From positions 62,001-126,000 of the forward strand of contig JAXMDK010000008.1 in NCBI GenBank assembly GCA_046348855.1: a stretch of DNA of 64,000 nucleotides, written 5' to 3'. Origin of the DNA: TMP-24 sp046348855 (lineage in GTDB: Bacteria; Pseudomonadota; Alphaproteobacteria; Rhodobacterales; Rhodobacteraceae). The translations under genes and the position numbers were made by a program. The notes under the pieces are model-generated. The model made no database searches. It was given only the letters and a program-made list of their open reading frames with translations, and was not told the origin of the DNA. Below, in pieces: positions 15,913-24,072 of this stretch; position 1 is the stretch's first letter, and each line of letters begins with the position of its first letter.

Positions 15913-16638
15913 ATGGACTGGCGCGACGACGGACTGTTGCTGACCCTGCGCCCGCATGGCGAGAATGCGGCGATCATCGAGACCTTCACCGCCGGGCACG
16001 GCCGCCATGCCGGGGTGGTGCGCGGCGGTGCCGGCCGGCGGCTGGCGGGCGCCTTGCAGGCCGGCAACCAGCTTGACCTCGTCTGGCAGGCCCGGCTCGA
16101 AGATCACCTCGGCCATTTCACCGTCGAACTGCGCCGGGCCCGCAGCGGGCTGTGGGAGGACCGGCTGACGCTGGCGGGGCTGAACGCGGTGTGCGGGCTT
16201 CTGCATTTCGCCCTGCCCGAGCGCGACCCCCATCCGGGCCTCTACCAGGCGACGCAGGACCTGCTGGACCGGATGGCCCCCGGCGGCGACTGGGCCGCGA
16301 GCTATCTGGAGTGGGAACTGCTGCTGCTCGACGAACTGGGCTACGGGCTCGACCTCGGCGCCTGCGCCGTCACCGGCACGACCGAGGACCTGGCCTTCGT
16401 CAGCCCGAAATCCGGCCGCGCCGTATCGCGCGGGGCTGCGGGTGAATGGGCCGACCGGCTGCTGCCGATGCCGGCCTGCCTGCGCAGCGGCGCGGCCGGC
16501 GGGCTGGCCGACCTTCTGTCCGGGCTGGCCACCACCGGCCACTTCCTCGAGCACCGGCTTGCCGCCGACCTTGCGCCCAAGCCCTTTCCGGCCGCGCGGC
16601 GGCGGCTGGTCGACCTGCTGGCGCGGGCGGGCAGTTAG
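15913..16638 (+). CDS. recO: RecO, DNA repair protein
   Basis: RecO loads RecA with RecR in the RecFOR pathway. The 241-aa protein starts with an OB-fold domain (MDWRDDGLLLTLRPHGENAAIIETFT), followed by a helical domain (WELLLLDELGYGLDL near residue 135). The zinc-finger cysteines found in some RecO proteins are absent: only CAVTG remains, as in many alphaproteobacterial homologs. It closes the lepB-rnc-era run but is separated by three hairpins. Confidence 0.93.
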   Translation: MDWRDDGLLLTLRPHGENAAIIETFTAGHGRHAGVVRGGAGRRLAGALQAGNQLDLVWQARLEDHLGHFTVELRRARSGLWEDRLTLAGLNAVCGLLHFALPERDPHPGLYQATQDLLDRMAPGGDWAASYLEWELLLLDELGYGLDLGACAVTGTTEDLAFVSPKSGRAVSRGAAGEWADRLLPMPACLRSGAAGGLADLLSGLATTGHFLEHRLAADLAPKPFPAARRRLVDLLARAGS

Positions 16639-16728
16639 CATTTTGCGGCAGGTATCCGTCGCGGATGTGCCAGTCCTGTCGCACCCGGCGCAGACGGCGA
16701 CCATTTGTCGCGGTCAACTGCCGCCATC

Positions 16729-17955
16729 ATGGGCTTCCGCTACATTCCATTCGAACTGAAGAACCCCCGCCCGCCCCGCATCGAACATTTCGCCCTGCTG
16801 GCGGGGCTCGAAGCTGCGGTGCGCGGATCGCTGATCTCGGCCATGCCGCTGGCGGTGCGCGAGGCGCTGGGTTCGACAGTGGCCTCGTCGCGGGCCTATT
16901 TCATCGCCGGACTGATCTCGCTGGTCTGGGGGCTGATGGTGCCCTGGGCCACCCGGCATCTGCCGCGGCGCTGGATGTATACCGCCGGCTGCGGGCTCTA
17001 TCTGGTCGGTATGTCGCTGGCGCTGGTCGGCACGCCGCACTCGATCGCCCTGGCGCTGGTCTGCACCGCGATGGCCACCGTGACCTGCTTCGTCTGCTTC
17101 AATGCCTATGTGCTCGACTATATCGAGCGCGCCGACCTCGGCCGTGGCCAGTCGCTGCAGATGCTCTATGCCGCGACGCCCTGGGCCGTCGGGCCGGTGC
17201 TTGGCGTGTGGCTGCATGATTTCTGGCGGCCGGCGCCGTTCCTGATGGCGGCGATGTTCGCCCTGTGCCTCCTGACCGCCTTCTGGGTGCTGCGGCTTGG
17301 CAACGGCAAACAGATCAGCCGGGCCCGGCGGCCGGCGGTCAATCCGCTGGCCTATCTGGGGCGGTTCTTCGCGCAGCCGCGGCTGATCGCCGGCTGGTCC
17401 TTCGCGGTGATCCGGTCCTGCGGCTGGTGGGTCTATGTGGTCTACCTGCCCTATTTCTGCATCGAACAGGGCCTGGGCAACAAGGTCGGTGGCATGGCGC
17501 TGTCGCTGTCGAACGCGCTGCTGTTCATCGCGCCGTTGATGCTGCGCTATGCCCGCCGCGCCTCGGTCCGCCTGTTGGTGCGCGCCGCCTTCGGCCTTTG
17601 TGCGACGTTGTTCCTGATCTCGGCCTTGGGCGCGCCGCTGCCGTGGATCACCGTTCTGGCGATGATGGCGGCCTCGGTCTGCCTGGTGCTTCTGGACGTA
17701 GTTGGGGGGCTGCCGTTCCTGATGTCGGTCAAGCCGTCGGAACGGACCGAGATGTCGGCGGTCTATTCCAGCTTCCGCGACGTCTCGTCGATCCTGACAC
17801 CGGGGGTCGCCTGGGCGGTTCTCGCCGTGGCGCCGACGGCGGCGATCTTCGCCGCCTGCGGCGCGGCGATGGGGGCGGCGTTCCTGGTGTCCAACAGCCT
17901 GCATCCGCGTCTTGGCGCGGCGCGGCCCTCGCGCGGGGGCGTGCCGGCCGAATAG
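16729..17955 (+). CDS. MFS transporter
   Basis: A 408-aa membrane protein with about 12 hydrophobic helices in two halves split by a basic loop near residues 195-215 (GKQISRARRPAVNP). It looks like a major facilitator, but no substrate motif is recognised. The ATG at 16729 is preferred over a TTG at 16705; neither has a clear ribosome site. It is convergent with mcd, one base between stops. Confidence 0.8.
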   Translation: MGFRYIPFELKNPRPPRIEHFALLAGLEAAVRGSLISAMPLAVREALGSTVASSRAYFIAGLISLVWGLMVPWATRHLPRRWMYTAGCGLYLVGMSLALVGTPHSIALALVCTAMATVTCFVCFNAYVLDYIERADLGRGQSLQMLYAATPWAVGPVLGVWLHDFWRPAPFLMAAMFALCLLTAFWVLRLGNGKQISRARRPAVNPLAYLGRFFAQPRLIAGWSFAVIRSCGWWVYVVYLPYFCIEQGLGNKVGGMALSLSNALLFIAPLMLRYARRASVRLLVRAAFGLCATLFLISALGAPLPWITVLAMMAASVCLVLLDVVGGLPFLMSVKPSERTEMSAVYSSFRDVSSILTPGVAWAVLAVAPTAAIFAACGAAMGAAFLVSNSLHPRLGAARPSRGGVPAE

Positions 17956-17956
17956 G

Positions 17957-19621
17957 TCAGTCCAGAAGCCGGCGCGCGATCACCTGCGCCTGGATTTCGG
18001 CCGCGCCCTCGAAGATGTTCAGGATGCGCGCATCGCACAGGATGCGGCTGATCCGGTATTCCAGCGCGAAGCCGTTGCCGCCGTGGATCTGCAGGGCATT
18101 GTCGGCCGCCGCCCAGGCCACGCGCGCGCCCAGAAGCTTGGCCATCCCGGCCTCGAGATCGCAACGTTTGTCGTGATCCTTCTGCCAGGCGCTGAAATAG
18201 GTCAGCTGCCGGGCGATCATCACCTCGACCGCCATCATCGCCAGCTTGCCTGACACGCGCGGAAACTCGATCAGCGCCTTGCCGAACTGCTTGCGGTCCT
18301 CGGCATAGGCCATGCCGGTTTCCAGCGCCGCCTGCGCCACGCCGATGGCGCGGGCGGCGGTCTGGATGCGGGCGGACTCGAAGGTCTGCATCAGCTGCTT
18401 GAACCCCTGCCCCGGCACCCCGCCGAGAAGGTTTTCGCCCCTGACCCTGAACCCGTCGAAGCCGAGCTCGTATTCCTTCATGCCGCGATAGCCCAGCACC
18501 CCGATTTCGCCGCCGGTCATGCCGGGGGTCGGGAAGGGCTGTTCGTCGGTGCCCGGTGTCTTTTCGGCCAGGAACATGCTCAGGCCGCGATAGTCGGTCG
18601 TATCTGGGTCGGTGCGGGCCAGAAGCGTCATCACATGGGTGCGCGCCGCATGGGTGATCCAGGTCTTGTTGCCAGTCACCAGCCAGTCGTCGCCGTCGCG
18701 GACCGCGCGGGTGCGCAGGCTGCCCAGGTCCGACCCGGTGTTCGGCTCGGTGAAGACCGCGGTGGGCAGGATTTCCCCGCTGGCGAGCTTCGGCAGCCAG
18801 TGCGCCTTCTGTTCCGCCGTGCCGCCGCACAGGATCAGTTCGGCGGCGATCTCGCTGCGGGTGCCAAGGCTGCCCACCCCGATATAGCCGCGCGACAATT
18901 CCTCGCTGACCACCACCATCGAGGCTTTCGACAGGCCGAGGCCGCCGAATTCCTCGGGGATGGTCAGGCCGAACACGCCCAGATCGGCAAGCTCGCGGAT
19001 GATCTCCATCGGGATCAGTTCGTCCTTCAGGTGCCAGTCGTGGGCATGGGGCACCACCCGGTCGTCGGCAAAGCGGCGGAACTGGTCGCGGATCATTTCC
19101 AGTTCGTCGCCCAGCCCAGAGGCGCCAAAGGTCGCCCGGCCGTGGTTGTCGCGCATCAGCCGCACCAGCCGCGCCCGCGCCGCCGGGCTGTTGCCCGCCG
19201 CGATCAGCCGCGCAGCCTCGGGCCCCGGCGTCCAGGCGGTGTCCAGATCGGCAAGCCGCGCCACCTCGTTCTGGCTCATCGGGATGCCGCCGGCGATCTG
19301 CGCCAGATATTCGCCAAAGCCCAGTTGCAGGATCAGGGCTTCCATTTCGCCAAAGGCACCGGTCTCGGAGACGCGGCCCGCCCAGGCCCGCAACTGGCGC
19401 AACGCCTCGACATAGGTTGCCAGCCACGACAGCCCGTGCGCGGCGAACTGATGTTCCTCAAGCAGCGCCGCCGACGGCTTGCCATCGCGGCTGGTGCGTG
19501 CCCTGACCGCCGCCCGCGCCCGTTCCATCAGCGCCTCGATCTCGGGCAGCGTTGCCGCTGTCAGGTCCAGAAGATCGGGAAATAGGGCGGTCTTCGGCAT
19601 TTCAACCCCGTCGTGCGCCAT
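17957..19621 (-). CDS. mcd: Mcd, (2S)-methylsuccinyl-CoA dehydrogenase
   Basis: An acyl-CoA dehydrogenase family flavoprotein of 554 aa, much longer than ordinary ones because of an N-terminal domain of about 150 residues with the string QFAAHGLSWLATYVEALRQL. From memory, this extension marks methylsuccinyl-CoA dehydrogenase, which makes mesaconyl-C1-CoA in the ethylmalonyl-CoA pathway for acetate and C1 assimilation. FAD contacts (TAVFTEPNTGSDLGSLRT, WITHAA) and the catalytic Glu region (ILNIFEGAAEIQAQ) are present. The ATG at 19621 is chosen because GGAG lies 7 bp upstream; MPK at 19600 is an alternative. Confidence 0.88.
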   Translation of the reverse strand: MAHDGVEMPKTALFPDLLDLTAATLPEIEALMERARAAVRARTSRDGKPSAALLEEHQFAAHGLSWLATYVEALRQLRAWAGRVSETGAFGEMEALILQLGFGEYLAQIAGGIPMSQNEVARLADLDTAWTPGPEAARLIAAGNSPAARARLVRLMRDNHGRATFGASGLGDELEMIRDQFRRFADDRVVPHAHDWHLKDELIPMEIIRELADLGVFGLTIPEEFGGLGLSKASMVVVSEELSRGYIGVGSLGTRSEIAAELILCGGTAEQKAHWLPKLASGEILPTAVFTEPNTGSDLGSLRTRAVRDGDDWLVTGNKTWITHAARTHVMTLLARTDPDTTDYRGLSMFLAEKTPGTDEQPFPTPGMTGGEIGVLGYRGMKEYELGFDGFRVRGENLLGGVPGQGFKQLMQTFESARIQTAARAIGVAQAALETGMAYAEDRKQFGKALIEFPRVSGKLAMMAVEVMIARQLTYFSAWQKDHDKRCDLEAGMAKLLGARVAWAAADNALQIHGGNGFALEYRISRILCDARILNIFEGAAEIQAQVIARRLLD

Positions 19622-19658
19622 GAATCGGCTCCGTTTCTGCATCTGCACTGTCCTAGGC

Positions 19659-19681
19659 ATTTTGCAGTCGCAGCGCAATAT
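19659..19681. promoter_or_regulatory. Palindrome upstream of mcd
   Basis: ATTTTGC and GCAATAT form an imperfect inverted repeat (6 of 7 pairs) around a 9-bp spacer, 38 bp upstream of the mcd start. TTTGC/GCAAA half-sites are typical of regulators of short-chain acyl-CoA metabolism in related bacteria, so an operator is possible. It is unproven. Confidence 0.3.
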
Positions 19682-19737
19682 TAATTCGCAGTCGCCATGA
19701 TTTTCGTTCGTTTATGACCGGCGCGCTTCCCCCGCCG

Positions 19738-21174
19738 TCAGGCCCCGGAGCGCCGCGCCGCGCTGGCGGCCAAGGGAAAGACCTTGGCCGGATTGAGCAG
19801 CCAGCGCGGATCGAACACGTCCTTGACCCGCATCTGCGCCTCGAGATCGGCCGCCGAGAACTGCACCGCCATCAGGTCGCGCTTTTCGACCCCCACCCCA
19901 TGTTCGCCGGTCAGGCAGCCGCCGGCCTCGACGCACAGTTTCAGGATCGCCGCGCCGAAGGCTTCGCAGGTTTCCAGGTCACCCGGCTTGTTGGCATCGT
20001 AAAGGATCAACGGATGCAGGTTGCCGTCGCCGGCGTGAAAGACATTGGCGACCCGCAGGCCGAAATCCCGGCTCATGGCGCCGATCCGGGCCAGCACCTC
20101 GGGCAGGGCCGATACCGGGATCACGCCATCGAGGCACATGTAGTCGCCGAGTTGCCCCATCGCCCCGAAGGCGGCCTTGCGGCCCAGCCAGATGCGGGCA
20201 CTTTCCGCCTCGGTCCGGCTTTCGCGCAGTTCGACCGGATCGTGCCCTTCGGCGATCCTGCGGATCAGCGCCATCTGCGCCTCGATCTCGGCGGGGCTAC
20301 CCTCGACCTCGACGATCAGCAGCGCCTCGCAATCCGGGTAGCCGGCCTGGGCGAAGGCCTCACAGGCGCGGATGCAGGGACGGTCCATGAATTCGATGGC
20401 CACCGGCAGCACCCCGGCGCGGATGATCCCGGCCACGCAGGCCCCGGCATCCTCGTTCGCGCCGAACCCGATCAGCACCGGGCGCGCCCCTTCCGGGCGG
20501 GGCAGGATGCGCAAGGTGGCCTCGGTCACGATGCCCAGCTGACCTTCCGATCCGCAGACCAGACCCAGAAGATCCAGCCCGCGCGCCTCGGCCGCCACCC
20601 CGCCCAGTTCGACCACCGTGCCATCCATCAGCACCAGCGTCACGCCCAGCAGGTTGTTCGAGGTGACGCCGTATTTCAGGCAATGCGCCCCACCGGCGTT
20701 CATGGCGATGTTGCCGCCGATGGCGCAGGCCAGCTGGCTGGAGGGGTCGGGCGCGTAGAAGAACCCCTGCCCTTCGACCGCCGCCGTCACCGACAGGTTG
20801 GTGCGCCCGGCCTCGACCCGGATGAACCGATCGGCCAGGCTGACCTCCAGCACCCGGTTCATCCGGGCGAGCGAGATCACCACCCCGTCGGCGGTGGGCA
20901 GGCATCCGCCGGCCAGCGAGGTGCCGGCGCCGCGCGGAATGACCGGCACCCGTTCGCCATGAAGAAAGGCCAGCGCCGCCGCAACCTCGGCGGTGGTGCG
21001 GGGCAGGATCACCGCCAGCGGCGGGCAGCGATAGGCGGCCAGCGCGTCGCATTCATAGGCCAGCAGTTCGCGCGGATCGGCGATGACCGCGTCGGCAGGC
21101 AGCCGCGCCGCCAACCCCGCGACGATCGCCGCGCGGCGGGCCAGCACCGAGCTGTCTGGAACCGGCATGTCCAT
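19738..21174 (-). CDS. glcD: FAD-linked oxidase, glycolate oxidase GlcD-like
   Basis: A 478-aa flavoprotein of the VAO/PCMH family: the FAD-binding domain (PVIPRGAGTSLAGGCLP near residue 75, then GGNIAMNAGGAHCLKYG) and the FAD-oxidase C-terminal domain (HAGDGNLHPLILYD, CLTGEHGVGVEKRD). GlcD with GlcE and GlcF oxidises glycolate to glyoxylate. glcE and glcF are not adjacent on this side, and D-lactate dehydrogenases are close relatives, so the substrate is uncertain. The ATG at 21174 (MDMPVPDSS) follows a G-rich ribosome site; the longer frame is not supported. Confidence 0.85.
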   Translation of the reverse strand: MDMPVPDSSVLARRAAIVAGLAARLPADAVIADPRELLAYECDALAAYRCPPLAVILPRTTAEVAAALAFLHGERVPVIPRGAGTSLAGGCLPTADGVVISLARMNRVLEVSLADRFIRVEAGRTNLSVTAAVEGQGFFYAPDPSSQLACAIGGNIAMNAGGAHCLKYGVTSNNLLGVTLVLMDGTVVELGGVAAEARGLDLLGLVCGSEGQLGIVTEATLRILPRPEGARPVLIGFGANEDAGACVAGIIRAGVLPVAIEFMDRPCIRACEAFAQAGYPDCEALLIVEVEGSPAEIEAQMALIRRIAEGHDPVELRESRTEAESARIWLGRKAAFGAMGQLGDYMCLDGVIPVSALPEVLARIGAMSRDFGLRVANVFHAGDGNLHPLILYDANKPGDLETCEAFGAAILKLCVEAGGCLTGEHGVGVEKRDLMAVQFSAADLEAQMRVKDVFDPRWLLNPAKVFPLAASAARRSGA

Positions 21175-21248
21175 GATCGCCCCCGATTGACGCCCGACCG
21201 GCGGAATTCTGGATTGCCGGGGGCCGGCTGGCAAGGCAGGATCGGCCC

Positions 21249-21956
21249 ATGACCCTGACCGAACCTTTCCGCGCCCTCAACCCGGCCGACCTTGCGGCGC
21301 TGGCGCTGTTGCTACTGGCCTGGTGGGGGATCGGCCATGCCACCGAATATCCGCCGGCCCGCCACCCGTCGGTCAGCGTCCTGATGAAGGACTATCGCCG
21401 CGACTGGATGCGCCAGTTCGTCACCCGCCAGCCGCGCATCTTCGACGCCTCGATCATGGACAGTTTGCGGCAGGGCACCAGCTTCTATGCCTCGGCCTGC
21501 ATGATCGCCATCGGCGGCGGCGTGGCGTTTCTGGGCGACCCGCAAAAGCTGAGCGGCCTGCACGGCGATCTGCCGCTCTTGCAGGGCGGCCCGGCGCTGT
21601 GGCAGCTGAAGTTCATCCTGGTCTTGCTGTTCCTGACCAACGCCATGCTGAAATTCGTCTGGTCGCACCGGCTGTTCGGCTACTGCGCGGTGCTGATGGC
21701 GGCGGTGCCGAACGACCATGACGCGCCCGACTGCCTGCCCAGGGCGATGCAGGCGGCGGAAATCAACATCCACGCGGCGAAGAACTTCAACCACGGGCTG
21801 CGGTCGGTGCATTTTTCGCTGGCGGCGCTGGTGTGGCTGCTGGGTCCACTGGCGCTGGCGGTGGCGACGCTGGCCACGCTTTACGTCACCTGGCGGCGCG
21901 AGTTCGCTTCGCATTCCCGCCGGGTGCTCATCGCGCGCCGGGATCTGGTGGAGTAA
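21249..21956 (+). CDS. DUF599 membrane protein
   Basis: A 235-aa protein of the DUF599 family, of unknown function. Four hydrophobic helices are expected: around residues 15-30, 75-95, 115-135 and 185-210. The family's conserved core DWMRQFVTRQPRIFDASIM lies after the first. Its 3' end overlaps the end of the convergent cluster gene by 29 bp. Confidence 0.85.
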   Translation: MTLTEPFRALNPADLAALALLLLAWWGIGHATEYPPARHPSVSVLMKDYRRDWMRQFVTRQPRIFDASIMDSLRQGTSFYASACMIAIGGGVAFLGDPQKLSGLHGDLPLLQGGPALWQLKFILVLLFLTNAMLKFVWSHRLFGYCAVLMAAVPNDHDAPDCLPRAMQAAEINIHAAKNFNHGLRSVHFSLAALVWLLGPLALAVATLATLYVTWRREFASHSRRVLIARRDLVE

Positions 21957-24072
21957 CGGGCCGGCGCGGCCGGCGGCCTTCGGCCAGCCAGGCGCCCAGC
22001 ATCAGCCCGGCCGCCAGCGCCAGCATCAGCCATTCCGGCAACAGCGGCGACTGGTGCAGGTCGGGTGTGCGGTAGGCGCCGCGCGGCGTGATCCCCAGCC
22101 AGCCGCGCCCGACGGCGGGGCGACCGGGGCGCACCAGCCGGACGTCGGGCACACCATCCTCAAGCCATAGCGCCCCGCCGTTCGCCGCGGCGGTCAGCGG
22201 CTCCAGCAGCGCGGTCGTCGGCGTGGCATCGGCATATTCGCGCGGGCTGGCGCTTCCCAGCGCGAAGACGCCCTGCAGGTCATCCTGCTGCATGTGGTAA
22301 AGCCCCGGCCCCGGCGCCTGCCAATCGGCGCTGTAGCGGCCGGGCGAGCGTTCGGCCAGCGGCAGACGGCTGACTGCGCCATCCGGGCCGGTGATTGTGA
22401 CCTCGCGCGGCTTGTCGGTCAGCGACCGGCGGGTGATCGTCACCCGGTCGCCCTTGATGGTGGCGCTCAGCGCCTCCTCCTCCAGATCGGGCTCCTTCAT
22501 CATCCAGTGGGCCAGCCGGCGCAGCAGTTCCTGCTGCGGCCCGCCGCCCTCGAATCCGCGCGACCAGAGCCAGGCCTGATCCGAGGCCAGAAGCGCCACC
22601 CGCCCCTTGCCTTCGCGGTTGAGGATCAGCAGCGGCCGCCCTTCGGGGCCTTCCATCACCACCTGCCCGCGCGGGCGCGCCAGCTCGATATAGCGCAGCC
22701 ACCGGCCCCAGGGCGGCGCCGATGCCGGCCTGTCGGCGATGCCGCCGGCCCCTGCGCTGCCCATCAGCGTCTCAAGCCCCGCCGTCACCGGATGGCGGTG
22801 GCCAAGCTCGGACACCTTTGGCGTAAAGCCGCCCTCGACCACCCGGCTGGTCGGTTCCGCCGGCAGCGCCTGGCCAAGCCCGGAATAGTAAAGGCTTTCC
22901 GCCGAGGCGAATTCCGGCCCCGCCGCCACCAGGACCGCGCCCCCGCCTTCGACGTAGGCGCGGATATTGTCCAGATATTCGGGTTGAAGGATTCCGCGCT
23001 GCGCATAGCGATCAAAGATGATCAGGTCGAACTGGTCGATCTTTTCAACGAACAATTCGCGTGTCGGAAAGGCGATCAGCGACAGCTCGCTGACCGGCAC
23101 CCCGTCTTCCTTGTCCGGCGGACGCAGGATGGTGAAGTGGACCAGATCGACGGCGGCGTCCGACTTCAGCAGGTTGCGCCAGGTGCGTTCGCCGGCATAG
23201 GGCTCGCCCGACACCAGCAGCACCTTCAGCCGGTCGCGCACGCCGCCAACCTGAACCACCGCCACGTTGTTGCGCCCGGTCAGCTCGTCCGCCGTCTCGG
23301 GGATCGAGATCTGGACGACGTTCGCCCCGGCATGGGCCAGCGTCAGCGGCAGTTCCATGTCCTGGCCGGGGATGACATCGGTGGTCACCGCCGGGGCGCC
23401 GTCGATCGAGACGCTGACCGCCACGGGCCGGCCTTTTTCGCCGGCGGGCAGGCCGCCCAGCTCGTCGATCCTCAGCCCGATCTTGGTTTCCTGGCCGATG
23501 ATGCCGAAGGCCGGGGCGCGGGTGATGTGCAGCCGCCGGTCCCAGTCGGCGCGGTGGCCGGTGACCAGCTGCGTCAGAGGCGCGGACGGAGGCAGCTTCA
23601 GATCGGCGTCGGCCACCTGCCCGTCCGACAGGATGATGGCGCCAGCCAGCCGGTTCTCGGGCACCTCGGCCAGCGCCCGCGCCAGCGCGCCCACCGCCAG
23701 GGTCCCGCCATCGTCGGTAGCATCGGCCACGCCGACCCGCCGCAGTTCGACGTTGGGAAGGGCGGCGATACGCGCGGCCAGCGCGTCCGCCGCCGCCTTC
23801 GTCGTCTCGGCCCTGTCGCCGATCCGGTTCGAGGCGCTGGTGTCGGTCAGCATCACCACCACATCCTTCAGCGGAATGCGGGTTTCGGTGCGCAGGACCG
23901 GCCCTGCCAGCGCCAGCACCAGCGCGGCCCCCGCCAGCAGCCGCAGCCACCAGCTGCCCAGCCCGCGCCAGGCGGCGAGCGCCACGATCGCCAGCGCCAG
24001 CCCACCCAGAAAGCCAACCAGCGGCCAGGACAGAAGCGGCACGAAGGCCAGCGTGGTGGCCGCCCCGGTCAT
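21928..24072 (-). CDS. Membrane protein with glutamine-amidotransferase-like domain (last gene of MoxR cluster)
   Basis: A 714-aa protein starting with two membrane helices (residues about 10-55). A vWA-like stretch follows (DVVVMLTDTSASNRIGDRAETTK and AGAIILSDGQVADADLK), then a class I glutamine-amidotransferase-like fold (VKVLLVSGEPYAGERTWRNLLK through GGGAVLVAAGPEF). One C-terminal helix (LPEWLMLALAAGLMLGAWLA) ends it. Members of this family accompany MoxR ATPases in alphaproteobacteria; their function is not established. The ATG at 24072 overlaps the preceding stop by ATGA. No GATase catalytic Cys is apparent, so an enzymatic role is doubtful. Confidence 0.8.
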   Translation of the reverse strand: MTGAATTLAFVPLLSWPLVGFLGGLALAIVALAAWRGLGSWWLRLLAGAALVLALAGPVLRTETRIPLKDVVVMLTDTSASNRIGDRAETTKAAADALAARIAALPNVELRRVGVADATDDGGTLAVGALARALAEVPENRLAGAIILSDGQVADADLKLPPSAPLTQLVTGHRADWDRRLHITRAPAFGIIGQETKIGLRIDELGGLPAGEKGRPVAVSVSIDGAPAVTTDVIPGQDMELPLTLAHAGANVVQISIPETADELTGRNNVAVVQVGGVRDRLKVLLVSGEPYAGERTWRNLLKSDAAVDLVHFTILRPPDKEDGVPVSELSLIAFPTRELFVEKIDQFDLIIFDRYAQRGILQPEYLDNIRAYVEGGGAVLVAAGPEFASAESLYYSGLGQALPAEPTSRVVEGGFTPKVSELGHRHPVTAGLETLMGSAGAGGIADRPASAPPWGRWLRYIELARPRGQVVMEGPEGRPLLILNREGKGRVALLASDQAWLWSRGFEGGGPQQELLRRLAHWMMKEPDLEEEALSATIKGDRVTITRRSLTDKPREVTITGPDGAVSRLPLAERSPGRYSADWQAPGPGLYHMQQDDLQGVFALGSASPREYADATPTTALLEPLTAAANGGALWLEDGVPDVRLVRPGRPAVGRGWLGITPRGAYRTPDLHQSPLLPEWLMLALAAGLMLGAWLAEGRRPRRPVTPPDPGAR

